Assembly: GCA_032871835.1 (NCBI GenBank)
Contig: CM065303.1
Coordinates: forward strand, 21,020,001 to 21,084,000
From: Dipteronia dyeriana
Lineage: Eukaryota > Streptophyta > Magnoliopsida > Sapindales > Sapindaceae
DNA: 64,000 nt
Direction: 5' to 3'
Shown here: positions 54,131 to 64,000 of the stretch, piece after piece
Layout: each line of letters starts with the position of its first letter
Numbering within the stretch: position 1 is the first letter of the stretch
Made by a program: the position numbers and the translations under genes
The notes under the pieces: model-generated
What the model saw: the letters and a program-made list of their open reading frames with translations, nothing else
What the model was told of the DNA's origin: nothing
Database searches by the model: none

Positions 54131-54973
54131 GTTATAACCAGAATTTTCAGCCATCAAACCCTCATTTCCAACAATTTCAAGGGCAAACTCAAGGTCAAAC
54201 TCAGGGTCAAATGCAAGCTAAGTTGGCTTCACCAAATGTCTTGAGTGATACTTCATGGTATGCAGACTCAGGAGCAACTAATCATTGCACTCCATCTGCA
54301 AGTAATATACAAAATATAGTTGATTACAATGGCAGTGACCAGATTTATATGGGAGATGTCACAGGATTGAACATTGCATCTGTTGGTAAAACACAATTCT
54401 CCTCCAAATTCAATAATTTTTATCTACAAGATATTCTGGATATACCAAATATTACAAAAAATCTTTTGAGTGTGTCAAAGTTTGCACATGACAACAATTG
54501 TTTCTTTGAATTTCACCCCACTTCTTGTTTTGTGAAGGATCAAATATCCAAGAGAATCCTTCTCCAAGGTTCCCTTAAGCATGGACTTTATGTTTTTGAT
54601 CTTCCACAAACTCCTCATCCTTCCGTTGCAAGTCTTCAAATCTCACTTGTTTGTTATCCAACAAAACAAATAGTCATAAAAATAGCTCTTGTGATGCTCC
54701 TACAAACTTTGTACTTGACTTGTGGCACAAGATATTAGGGCATCCATCTCTTGATACCGTCAAGCAAGTGATGAATAAGTGTCAAGTTTCATACAGAAAT
54801 AAAGAATTCTCCTTCTATAATGCTATTTAGGTAAATGTCATAGCTTACCTTTTCCAACTTCCACAACAACACACAATAATCCATTAGAGTTAGTGATTTC
54901 TGACGTTTGGGGACCGGCACCCCAATTGTCATCTATAGGCTACCGCTATTATGTGACTTTTGTAGACCATTAT
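54131..54973 (+). pseudogene. Copia 2 protease and integrase N-part
   Basis: WYADSGATNHCT is the intact protease site (54256-54291), then LQDILDIPNITKNLLSVSKF. The integrase zinc region is weak (LGHPSLDTVKQVM near 54740). The catalytic domain begins LVISDVWGPAPQLSSIGYRY with the first Asp, and FVDHY at 54960 is cut by the 54974 insertion. Confidence 0.85.
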
Positions 54974-57670
54974 TGTAAGATCCCAAAAAACGGGTCAAAA
55001 AACGGGTCAAACTGTTCTCAAGTAATTGGTCGCAATTGTTATAAATTTGGGCTCAACTTAATTTCTAAAAGACTTGAGGCCCAAAAGGATAATATTGGTG
55101 AAGATAATAATTACGTCAAGAGAAATGAGTTGGACTAAGCCCAAATCAATTGGTATCCCGATTTATTCCTATTTTAAATGTTAAGGTCTAAGCCTCATTA
55201 AATTGTTAGTTGATAAACCCTAAATTGAATTTAGTGTGATTCAAGAGGAGAGATAGAAACGAGTAAAGGGAACCGGTGGAGAAAGAAAGAAGAAAAGAAG
55301 AGAGAAAGAAGGGAGAGTTGTGTTTGGAGTTTTAATGAGGTTCTATCCAGACTTCTTCTAGGAGCATTTTGGAGGTTGATTTGTGGTCCGATCAAACTCA
55401 AATTTGGTCAGCATATTCTACTCTATTAGTTCTTGAATCTGGACGATGGAGATATCAATTGAATTTCTCTGTGGTGAGATATATGGCTCTGAACAGACTG
55501 GGCAGAAGCATGATATAAGTAATTGTTTGAGGAACTTGGTGCTAAATAAGTTGCTCTTTTGTCAATGATTTCTTAGATATGTTAGATTGATTTTTTTAAA
55601 AAAATTATGCGAATAAAAATGTATAAGATTGATTTGTATTCATTCCATTGTTCATGGTCATTAGCATGATTTTAATTGGATTTTTCGGACCATATAAAGA
55701 TTTTTGGAGATCCCCTGTTTTTACTAGACTATACAGATTTCGTAAAATTGTTTTGGGTTAGTTAATCTTCGTTAAAAATCATTAGAATTTATATGAAGGT
55801 AGATGTATATGTCTCGTATGATTCTATAAAGTTTCGTGAGATCTAAGTGAGTAGAAATATTGTTATGAATTTTTGAATAGACATAGGCCAGTATTTGAAT
55901 TCTGTTGGATAGTTTCGAGAACCATGAAAGATTGGTATTTTTGTATGATCTAATGACTCCGTATTGATTTGAACATTTTACTGTAGATTACCTTATATGT
56001 CTAGATTACGTCTGCAAGGTTTCATAATTTACGCATGAGTAGAAATATTTATATAAATTTCGGAGGACTGTGGTTGACTACTAGAAAGATTTGGGATAAG
56101 CAAGAATATAATTAATTGTTTGGACATACTATCAATCCTAGATTGAATCAAAACTTTTATGGTAGTATTTCCAATATGTCCAGACCATCCTTGTCAAATT
56201 TCGTAATATTTGAAGCTGTTAAAAAATATATTAAAAATCGGAGATCAGAGAATAGTCAATTGTATAGCTAGAAACTAGATTTCTAAGTTTAGTTCTATAT
56301 ATGTGAAGCTTATGTTGATATCTTACTATAGTGATAAGGTTATGACAGTAAATCAATTTGTAAATTGATAGGTTTGAGTGACGCTTGAGCTTCTAGAGGT
56401 ATAGCTGATTCGTTCGTATTCGAGGTAAGTAAACTCATCCATTATATATTACGTTTTCCAAAATGTATATAATATGTAGCAAGCTCTTTCATGTTTTAAA
56501 AATGTTTATATTGCATATTTATGTTTCAAATTATCAAACTACTGTGTCTAATATCTCTACAATTTTATACTCTAACGTATTTTGTTAAGAATTTCACCGA
56601 TTTTAAGTAAGATTGCTTTTATAAGTATTTGATACTAATGATTTTGAACTAAATTCCTTACTTACATATTTTCAGTACAATTTGACTATTGTTATTTATA
56701 CTGAAATGGTTCTACAAAGAATTCTATTGTTATCTATACCGAGTACCGACATGCTATTGATTTCAAATAAATATGAATTTGTAAAACCGTTTTGGCTCAT
56801 TGTTCCGTAGTTACCGTTATTGTTATTGGCCTAGCTGGGATATTGTGTTCACACATACTGTTGCCGCATCACTCGAGTAATTGTGACATACTGTTATTGC
56901 CATGTCACACGGGTAATTGTGACATACTATTATTGTTGTGTCCCACATATACTTGTGACACTACGACACATGAGCTTACCACTTTCCAAAATTGATTAAT
57001 GCATGCCGTTTGTACTGTAAAATAATTTACTTACCGTTTTATAAAGTGAATGATATAGTGTTTTAAATTAGGATTAATATATGACCTTTTGATTCAATAT
57101 TGTATATCCTCTTTAATTAAATGATTTATGATTTAAGAATATGAATGAAGATGTTTTAAAGTATTACTTCAACCGTTTTATTTACATTAAGTACGTATAT
57201 TGTATTAAAATGTTAATTCATGTTTTATAATATATTTTATTGTTTAAATTCCTTGGATGATTATTATCGAGATTTTGAAGGTAAAGGTTTTACAAAGGCC
57301 ATTTTATTTTTACGTGTTATGCATGAATTTACTTACCAAGTTGACTGATCACCCCTCGTCACCACCATTTTACAGATTGAGTTTTTGCTCATAGAAGTGA
57401 TGAAGATTACATTAGCATATTGGATATATGTATTGCCGGAAGAATTAGATTCTTTGTGTGCATGTGTTGTAAGTGTTCAGTATTAATTAATAATGTAATT
57501 AAGTTATACTCTAAAAATTTTAGTGAAATAAATGATATCGGATATACATTTTGTATTTTGTAGATACATTATTGATGATATAAGTTGTGGTTATTATAAG
57601 TTAAGGTTTTTCTAAGGTTCAGATCACGTAGAATCTCGATCCGTTGGGTCTCGGATTTAGGGGTGTTACA
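54974..57670. mobile_element. Solo LTR, 2.7 kb, probably chromoviral gypsy (Tekay/Del-like)
   Basis: Starts TGTAAGATCCCAAAAAACGG and ends GGATTTAGGGGTGTTACA. ATTAT flanks both sides (54969-54973, 57671-57675). No coding inside. The length and the TGTAAGA...GTTACA ends resemble Tekay/Del LTRs, but lineage is from general recall. A small internal triplicate lies at about 56860-56965. Integrase of copia 2 is continuous once it is removed. Confidence 0.88.
56855..56970. repeat. Three imperfect ~40-50 bp repeats in the solo LTR
   Basis: TGTGACATACT(A/G)TTATTG-type units recur near 56880-56900, 56918-56938 and, degenerate, at 56939-56965 (TTGTGTCCCAC...TTGTGACAC). Common in LTR promoter parts. Confidence 0.6.
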
Positions 57671-57675
57671 ATTAT

Positions 57676-58230
57676 AGCAGCTATACATGGCTTTACTTAT
57701 TGAAATTTAAGTCTGATATTGTAAAAGCTTTTCAGCTATTTAAAAATAAAGTTGAACTCTATTTAAATCACAAAATAAAAACTCTACAAGTAAATTGTGG
57801 GAGAGAGTTCACTTATCTTGGTTCTCTTCTTGATTCATGGGGTATAAGTTTAAGACATTATTATCCATAAATACATCAGTAAAATGGGGTTGTAGAAAGA
57901 AAACATAGGCATCTTATTGACACTACTCTTTCTATGTTAGCGCAGGCTTCCTTACCATTGCAATATTGGGGTGAGGTTGTCATGACAACTTCTCATTTGA
58001 TAAATTGACTACCAACTTCTGTTTTAAACAACAAATCCCTATGTGAAGTTCTTTTCAATTCAGTTCCATACTACAAATATTTCAAGGTATTTGGTTGTTG
58101 TTGTCACCAACTCTGCAACATACTCCTTTAAATACATCTAATTTTAATAAATTCAATTCCACCATAATTGTACCAGATAACTCTCCATTTTTTCCTTCTA
58201 GCTCTTCTCAAAATGCTATGCAAGTTGTTA
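57676..58230 (+). pseudogene. Copia 2 integrase C-part
   Basis: Resumes YTWLYLLKFKSDIVKAFQLFKN, VNCGREFTYLG (the position of the second catalytic Asp now reads Asn-Cys), NGVVERKHRHLIDTTLSML with the Glu retained, and YYKYFKVFGC. Stops near 57868 and 58003. The tail to RT is Ser/Asn-rich. Confidence 0.83.
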
Positions 58231-59340
58231 ATGTTCATCCTATGGAAACAAGAGCAAAGTTTGATGTGTTCGGACCACAGGTTTTGCTGGCCGAATACTC
58301 ACATATTGAGCCTAAGAATGTCAAGGAGGCATTGGACTCTCCTTACTGGCAGAATGTTATGACAGAGGATTATAATGTTCTAATTAAGAACAACACTTGG
58401 ACCTTGGTCTCACCTCCATCTGATAGTAATATTGTAGGTTGTAAATGGTTATTTCGTATTAAGAAAAATACTAATGGATCAATTCAACGCTATAAAGCAA
58501 GGTTGGTTGTGAAAGGTTACAATCTAGTGGCTAGTTTTGATTATCATGAGACCTTCAGTCCGGTTGTAAAACCTGTCACCATTAAAGTTGTTCTTACTCT
58601 TGCTATCTCAAATGGATGGGTATTAAAGCAGTCGGATGTTAACAATACCTTTTTAAATGGTGACCTTAAAGAGACAGTTTTTATGGAGTAACTAGAAGGT
58701 TTCATTCAGTCTGGCTTAGCTCATCTGGTTTGTAATCTAAATAAAGTATTGTATGGCTTAAAACAAGCCCCAAGGGCTTGGTTTGACAAACTCAAGTCCA
58801 CCCTTCTTTCTTTGCATTTTCAGTCCTCCAAATCAAATAGCTCCTTATTCATTAGACACTACGATGGGCATACTCCTCTTCTTCTAGTTTATGTTGATAA
58901 TATTATCATCACTGGCTCTAATTCAACTGCAGTTAAGCTTCTCATTTCTCAGCTTCAATCCAGCTTTTCATTGAAGGATTTGGGTACTTTACATTATTTT
59001 ATTGGCATTGAAGTTCATCAAACTTCTACACGTTTATATTTTTCAGAGAAAATATATTATTGAGCTACTTGCTAAGACTTCAATGGAGAATGCTTGGCCA
59101 TTTTCTACACCAATGATCACTTCACCTGTTTTATGTGCTACTAGTGGTTTTCCTATGGCTACTCCTCGGTTGTATCACAGTGTGGTTGGGGCTCTTCAAT
59201 ATGTTACTATTACTAGACCAGACCTTGCAGTCTCTATTAATAAGGTTTGTCGGTTCATGCACAATTCTTTAGATACCCACTGGAAAGCTATCAAAAGAAT
59301 TTTAAGGTACTTGCAGAGTACTATTGATTATGGTTTGCAT
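58231..59340 (+). pseudogene. Copia 2 reverse transcriptase, degenerate
   Basis: HPMETRAK, NTWTLVSPP, VGCKWLFRIKKNTNGSI, YKARLVVKGYN, SDVNNTFLNGDL, a stop in place of Gln before LEGF (58690), YGLKQAPRAWF and LLLVYVDNIIITGS. The catalytic YVDD is YVDN, so the active site is lost. SLKDLGTLHYFIGIEV and TMENAW-type thumb motifs follow across a frameshift near 59040. Confidence 0.9.
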
Positions 59341-59932
59341 TTTACCAAGTCCTCACCTCTTTCTCTAGTAGCTTATAGTGATGCAAATTGGGCATCGTGT
59401 CCGGATGATCGGTGATCCACCACTGGTTTTTACATTTACTTGGGTCAAAATTTAATCTCTTGGTCTGCTAGGAAACAGACAACTGTATCCAGGTCTTCAA
59501 TGAAAGCTGAATATAGAAGTGTTGCAAGTTGTGTCGTTGAAATTTCATGCCTTCAGTCTTTGTTTAGTGAGTTGAATCTTACACTAATTCAATCTCTAGT
59601 TATATGGTGTGATAATCTTAGTACTATTGCCCTCACTTCCAATCCAGTCTTGCACTCTCGAACCAAGCATGTTGAGTTAGACATTCACTTTGTACGAGAA
59701 AAGGTTCTCCGAAATCAATTGGTGATTCAACACGTTCCCTACCGATGTTCTTACGAAGCCTCTCTCTGCTTTTCGATATCAGCTTTTGTGGAACAAGTTG
59801 ACAGTGGTCTCTCCTCCCATGTCAACTTGAAAGGGAGCAATTGCATTATTCAATTTTTTTTAGAACACAAACCGGTATCACTTTGTTTGATACATTTACA
59901 TGTCAAACTCACTAATCCGGATTTGTCTCAGT
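59341..59932 (+). pseudogene. Copia 2 RNase H and C-terminus
   Basis: LVAYSDANWASCPDDR carries the first Asp, a stop follows at 59413-59415, then LISWSARKQTTVSRSSMKAEYRSVA (Glu) and VIWCDNLSTIALTSNPVLH (Asp) and RTKHVELDIHFVREKV. These are classic copia RNase H motifs. The last ~40 residues are frameshifted before the polypurine tract. Confidence 0.88.
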
Positions 59933-59947
59933 GAGTTTGAGGGGGAG
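59933..59947 (+). other. Copia 2 polypurine tract
   Basis: GTTTGAGGGGGAG directly before the right LTR; the standard plant copia form. Confidence 0.9.
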
Positions 59948-59995
59948 TGTTGGTTAGAATAATTAGCCATATAATGATATTGGAGTGTTGGTGAG

Positions 59996-60662
59996 TCTTC
60001 TATGGTGGATCAGCCAAATGAGACCATCAAAGAAGTGCCTCCTTCAGCAGATTTATTCTTGATTCCGGTTCAATGGGAAGGAAATGATGAAGCTTCCAAC
60101 AGTTCTAGGATGAAGAATGGCAGGTTGTCTTGTCTTAGGGCGAGGAGTCATGGAATGAAGACTAGAAGCTCTAAGCATATTTTGCCTTGTATCCTTGAGG
60201 ATAAAATAATCAAGATCATTGACATTGGTACGGTATTGGGTTTTGATTTCTATGATAAGGAAGTGAGGAATGCCGATGTCATTGCTAAAGCAATGTCAAG
60301 GGTGAAGGGTGCAAGACTGAAAATGGCGAAGGAGAAGCGATACGCCTTTTCTTTTGGATGGTTTTTGCTGGGTTTTCTTATGTTGGCAACCTTGGTCGTT
60401 TTGCTCATCTTGGTGCAGGCCTTTTGTGCTCTTACTTGTTCCGAATTTCTTTTGTGTGTTTCTAGGTTTCTTGGGTCGTTTTCATTTTTGGGCTTTAGGC
60501 TTTGGGCTTAGTCTTGTTTCTGTGAGCTTGTTGGGAGCTCATTGCTATTTAGGCTTGCTTGGTGGTTTCTTTGGTGTAGTTGGACATACGGACCCCTTGC
60601 TTCTTGTGTTCTCTCTGGCCATTTGGCCATTTAAATAAATTTTTGTTGTTCGAAAAAAAACA
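59996..60662 (+). mobile_element. Poly(A)-tailed retroposon, probably a LINE derivative
   Basis: Inserted in the copia 2 right LTR. It ends TTTTTGTTGTTCGAAAAAAAA, as many plant L1-type LINEs do. Flanks repeat GATATTGGARTG...GTGA (59976-59995 and 60663-60679), a degenerate target duplication of about 15-18 bp. It contains the frame 60002-60511 but no RT, so it is a deletion or truncation product. Confidence 0.75.
60002..60511 (+). CDS. Frame in the retroposon, possibly LINE ORF1 C-terminal remnant
   Basis: 169 residues. The N-terminal half is basic and polar, with GTVLGFDFYDKEV, resembling in my recollection the end of plant LINE ORF1 proteins. The C-terminal part is Leu/Phe-rich with TTG codons and is likely read-through into 3' untranslated sequence. 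The first codon may not be the true start because the insert begins only 6 bp upstream. I do not assign a function. Confidence 0.35.
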   Translation: MVDQPNETIKEVPPSADLFLIPVQWEGNDEASNSSRMKNGRLSCLRARSHGMKTRSSKHILPCILEDKIIKIIDIGTVLGFDFYDKEVRNADVIAKAMSRVKGARLKMAKEKRYAFSFGWFLLGFLMLATLVVLLILVQAFCALTCSEFLLCVSRFLGSFSFLGFRLWA

Positions 60663-60701
60663 GATATTGGAATGGTGAACTGGAAATGTATTAGTAACTA
60701 A

Positions 60702-61063
60702 GGGGTCGTTTGTTTTTTTGTCTGAATACTAAACAGTTCTGAATTTTTCAAATGACTGAATAGAGACTGAAATCTGAACCTAAATTACATGTTAATTTTT
60801 GTTCTCACATCTGAATGTATTATCAATACGTTTTTTTTAAAAGTAAAATTGTCTGAATATAAGTAATTTTACATATATACCTATGTTAAACAATTATACA
60901 TATAATATTGAATAAAAACAATCCAGTAATAATAATTATATATGAATACATATGATCATGATCTTCTTCTTTTTTTATTACAAACAAACTTTATTTTTCT
61001 AAGAAATGAAAAGGTTTTGTTTTTTCAAAAATAAAAAGGATATCAGAAAAACTCGCACAAAAC

Positions 61064-61064
<1 letters not shown>
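60702..61064. mobile_element. Truncated DNA-transposon end (MITE-like)
   Basis: GGGGTCGTTTGTTTTTTTG follows TAA (60699-60701) at the point where the copia LTR match stops. GGGGTCGTTTG is a frequent plant MITE/Harbinger- or hAT-type terminus. The opposite end (CAAACGACCCC) is not found before the AT run at 61065, so it is cut off or the right end is lost. Confidence 0.5.

Positions 61065-61118
<54 letters not shown>
61065..61118. repeat. AT microsatellite
   Basis: About 27 perfect AT units touching the LTR of Tat C; a probable insertion hotspot. Confidence 0.95.
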
Positions 61119-61123
<5 letters not shown>

Positions 61124-62017
61124 ACATCAAACTCTGGATGCGTGAGAAAAGTAAACAAGATTAGATTTTAGCTGTGATTTCAAAGAGAAAAAGAAAGAGA
61201 ATGAGAAAGTAATTGGACACAAGTTTTACATGGTAAAACTCCGATGACTGGAGAAACATCCACAGGTGGTTGAATAAACAACCGAGCCAAAATCCACTAT
61301 TGAAACAGATTTACAACTCTCGATCTCTCTTTTTTCTCTCTGTATTTGCTATTTATTTTTATGACGAGATTATAGGTCTATTTATATGTGCATAGAACCC
61401 TAACCCTTTTTGTACAAATAATAAAAGATCTTTGTATTTAATTATGATTTGGTTACTTGTTTGGAGTAGTCTGTCTTTTTTCCCATCTTGGAGACTTGTA
61501 TAGAGATCGAATGGGACTTTAGTAATATACTCCAGTTAGGATTTACCTTATAAATACGCAGTTTTTTTGAAAAAATAAAATTGTTGCCTAATTTGGAACC
61601 TTTTTCCTGTTTGGTATTCTATTCATCTTGAAATTCTTCTTTGACGCGGGTATCTTTACGTAATTTTAACATGATTCTTTGTTCGTGTGCGAGTTATGTG
61701 ATGGGCTTCTTTACATGGGTTTCTTCATGTTTTCCCTGAGTAGAACATGATGTTAGCTGGTCCCGAATGACGTCATCTGGTGTCGAGTAGAACATGATGT
61801 CAGCTAACCCCGAGTAACATTAACAGATCCTGAGTAGGATATGACGTAAGTTGGTCCCGAGTGGGTTTTGTTCAATACTTATTTTTATATTTACTCAGGT
61901 TCCTCTTCTTTGGAAATATCTTGCGGGATATTTTCTGGATGCCTATTTGGATATCCACCTGGAAATTTCATCCTTTTTGTTAATGACGTGTACGTTCAAT
62001 AAAATTTATATACGACA
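61119..62017 (-). repeat. Tat C 3' LTR, 899 bp
   Basis: Starts TGTTGACATCAAACTC and ends ATATACGACA. Shares with Tat B LTRs the blocks ACATGGTAAAACTCCGATGACTGGAGAAAC, CTCTCGATCTCTC, GATTATAGGTCTATTTATATG (minus-strand TATA box) and GACGTGTAC(G/A)TT near the end. A stretch at 61735-61860 repeats the GTCCCGAGT/CCCCGAGTA words four times. Confidence 0.88.
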
Positions 62018-62030
62018 ATACCCCCCTAAA
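62018..62030 (-). other. Tat C polypurine tract
   Basis: The minus strand reads TTTAGGGGGGTAT directly beside the LTR. Confidence 0.8.
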
Positions 62031-62526
62031 AATATTTTTACCGAATAAGGTTTCGTTCCGGGCAAAAGTATTTTAATCAACCTTTCAATTTTTACGTCTC
62101 ATTGATGCCAGAGTAAATGTCTTGTCTTAATGACGTGTCTTAATGGTGACCATGTAAATTTAATTCAGCCTCCTCACGTGAAATCTCAATGATTGCAACA
62201 TTTTAGAGTTCTGACGGCCTTGGTCAGTTATTCTCTTAACATGTGTCCTCTACCGCTTCATTTCTCGATACCATTTATGAGAAAAGACCTACGCGTCCCC
62301 CAGTGCGCCGTCTACATCATCAGATCTACCTTTGATTTTTCTCGTTTCTCGAGATTTTAGGGTTTTGTGCTATTATCCCTTTAAATACTCCACTGAACGG
62401 GGTTGCCCTTGTTTATTCTCAGACTCAAATCGGAAATTTTTCAACCTAGGTTTTTGTTTTGCGCAGAAAATCTCTATTCCCCGTTGAGGTTTTTACATAA
62501 AGTTTCTTCACTCAAGGTTAGTTTTA

Positions 62527-63650
62527 ATGAATCCGACTTCCCGTCGTCGACTCTTTACCATAGCTCTCGAAGCGCTCGATCGTGGGGATTTTCAACTGGT
62601 TTCTTGCACTCGTAGATTATTGGGGGAAATGCCCCCTGATAAACCTCCTTTTTTAGAAATTGATGTTTCTGGGCTTTTCCATGACGTCCATTTAAGTTCT
62701 GAATCTAGTTCTGAATCTGTCGTTTCTGATCACAGGGTACCTCTTCGAAATGAGGATGGGGAAACATCAAAGTAAAAGTGAAGTCCATAAGCACAACTCG
62801 GGCAGCGTTCAGATCATGGAGCAGATTATTGATGAGAAAGACGTCGAAGAGGAGTTTAGAAAATCTCGTCTCTCTTTTTCTATTGATCGCCCGAGTGGGT
62901 ATGACGTTGAGCCTAATGTGGTCGGGAAGGATGAGATCGAGAAATATCGTGCCCGATTCGACTTGTATGATTCTGTTATTCTGATTCCTGCCGGTGATAG
63001 AGCCGCGTGGAACCCTCCCCTGGTTATGGTGGCAATCTATGGGTCCATTTTTTATTGCTGCGTCACTCTTCATCTTCAGCCGTTTATCGCCTGGTTTTTG
63101 GCTGAAGCAGGGATCGATCCAGCCCAACTGACCCCGAACAGCTACAAGATCTTGTTATGCATATGGCACATGTAGAACCGAATGAACCTGTTGCCGCCTT
63201 CCCCGAGTAAAATCAGTCACTTCTACACGCTAAGGCAGTCTGGTCGGACAGGGACTTATCACAGGGTAACTGTGAATCGGGGAGTTGATACCTCTGATGA
63301 TGCCAAAAATAGGGGCTTTGTATGGGGATTTCCTTCATCCAACAAGTACTGGAAGAACAGCTGATTTTTCACCGGAGGAAACCTTGGACTTGAAGTTACT
63401 CTTTTGGCTGGGGAGACTCGGACGGTGCTGAAAGTTTCCCGTTTTTCTGTTCCTCTGAGGCGTGGAACAAGAAAAAACTTGAATTCTCTGATACTGAACT
63501 GGCCAGACTTGCTCGGGTTGCAGTGCGTACTTAAAAAAAAAGAGCAGGTCTTATCTATTCAGTGAGAAGAATATGATAGGGCTTGGTTTCTTCAGCAAGA
63601 TTTCAGGCTATCGCAGATGACGTAAGTGGTCTTCCCACCATCTTTTTTTC

Positions 63651-63690
<40 letters not shown>

Positions 63691-64000
63691 GCTTTCTATA
63701 TTCTAACTTGATTCTCTTTATCGTTTGAAGTGTATGACTCGGATATGGTCTGCGACGTTCAGGCTAGCCAAGTGAAATCAGTCCTTCAGGCGAGCCAAAA
63801 CGAAGCCTCTGTCAAAGAAAAGAAGGCATAGCCTCGCCTGAGTCAGATGAGGACCTTGATGAAGCTGACGAGCAGATTTCTGAATATGTCCCCTAGTAAG
63901 TCATCCGTCCGACCGTATGGGAGTCTAGTGGTCCGAGTGGCCCAGCTGACCACACTCAGGAACTGTATAAAGAAGGAGGGAGGCAAAGTGATGGTCTTGG
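62527..64000 (+). pseudogene. Tat C antisense extra ORF, partial at window end
   Basis: Start MNPTSRRRLFTIALEALDRGD at 62527, parallel to 41960 in Tat B. The PF04195-like core (62750-63175) is better kept than in Tat B: PNVVGKDEIEKYRARF, PAGDRAAWNPPLVMVAIYGS and AEAGIDPAQLTPNSYKI. A frame change lies near 62755, and a stop near 63175. A likely GT-AG intron is 63622-63730 at the position of the first Tat B intron. An AT run (63654-63686) lies within that intron. The C-terminal part is beyond the window. Confidence 0.78.
63654..63686. repeat. AT microsatellite within the intron of the Tat C extra ORF
   Basis: Alternating TA run, not present in the matching Tat B intron. Confidence 0.9.

Larger units (their letters stand above)
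39129..60701 (+). mobile_element. Copia 2: Ale/Retrofit-like copia element broken by three insertions
   Basis: Left LTR 39129-39356, primer site 39357-39368, gag to 39649, then gag again from 53489, protease, integrase to 54973, integrase again from 57676, RT, RNase H, polypurine tract 59933-59947, right LTR from 59948, itself split at 59995. Without the insertions the element would be about 4.9 kb, normal for copia with short LTRs. It inserted into OCT-like pseudogene 2; CAGCT (39124-39128) would be the target site, but the right copy is lost. Confidence 0.88.
59948..60701 (+). repeat. Copia 2 right LTR, split and truncated
   Basis: 59948-59995 matches the first 50 bp of the left LTR; after the retroposon insertion it resumes at 60663 (GATATTGGAATGGTGAACTGG) and stops at about 60701, where a DNA-transposon end begins. 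The rest of the LTR is missing in the window. Confidence 0.85.
61119..64000 (-). mobile_element. Tat C: second Tat (Retand-like) element, runs off the window
   Basis: 3' LTR, polypurine tract and antisense ORF in the same order and orientation as Tat B. The gag-pol would lie beyond 64000. Its LTR and ORF are clearly related to Tat B but not near-identical, so it is a distinct family member. The left flank is the AT run; no target duplication can be checked. Confidence 0.85.

Noticed and set aside
60354..60638. Phe/Leu-rich 94-residue frame as a membrane protein
   Set aside because: Overlaps the other retroposon frame in a different phase within TTG/GCT-rich 3' sequence; likely non-coding.
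1..64000. tRNA, rRNA or satellite centromere arrays
   Set aside because: The only tRNA-like sequences found are primer sites of retroelements; no cloverleaf, rRNA core or long high-copy tandem satellite was recognised by eye.

Overview
This is nuclear DNA of a flowering plant, most likely a dicot. It is AT-rich, dense in plant retrotransposons (Ty3/gypsy Athila and Tat types, Ty1/copia), hAT and Mutator-like DNA transposons and MITEs, and has long AT microsatellites. I see no intact cellular gene. The only host-type coding sequences are two decayed copies of a plant organic cation/carnitine transporter (OCT-like, major facilitator superfamily). No rRNA, tRNA or CRISPR was recognised.

Layout. 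1-2091: unassigned, with an imperfect direct repeat. 2092-2237 and 11484-14612 (minus): two halves of a Tat-like gypsy gag-pol, split inside reverse transcriptase (RT) by a complete 9.2-kb Athila-like element (2238-11483). The Athila element has two ~1.6-kb LTRs, a tRNA-Asp primer site and gag-protease, but no RT or integrase. 16001-16609: an LTR with a tRNA-Met-like primer site, perhaps the 5' LTR of the split element. 16713-18249: OCT-like pseudogene 1. 18250-20404: non-coding, with a perfect 95-bp tandem duplication. 20413-23602: hAT element with broken transposase. 23680-24115: MITE with TAA target duplication. 25106-25290: hAT end fragment. About 25380-33485: Mutator-like element with two convergent genes, DUF1985/Ulp1-type protease (plus) and mudrA-type transposase (minus). 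Each gene is preceded by an array of GATCGAGCTTTTTT-type repeats, and mudrA contains a 310-bp inverted duplication.

33487-38150: a 5'-truncated copia element abutting OCT-like pseudogene 2 (38186-39128). That pseudogene is cut by a second copia element (39129 to about 60701). The second copia is itself broken three times: by an LTR-like unit (39650-53483) that in turn carries an 11.6-kb Tat element (40556-52202, TSD AATTC); by a 2.7-kb solo LTR (54974-57670, TSD ATTAT); and by a poly(A)-tailed retroposon (59996-60662). A truncated DNA-transposon end, a long AT run and a second Tat element (from 61119, running off the window) follow.

The window is therefore a transposon graveyard whose insertion order can be read from target-site duplications. 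The features most worth following are the mudrA inverted duplication (a possible hairpin/siRNA source), the paired repeat arrays of the Mutator-like element, the spliced antisense ORF kept in two Tat copies, and the Athila element whose protease frame runs into a coiled-coil/zinc-knuckle segment. Coordinates of LTRs with target duplications are firm to a few bases; domain limits inside decayed coding regions are approximate. All identities come from reading motifs by eye, without database searches.
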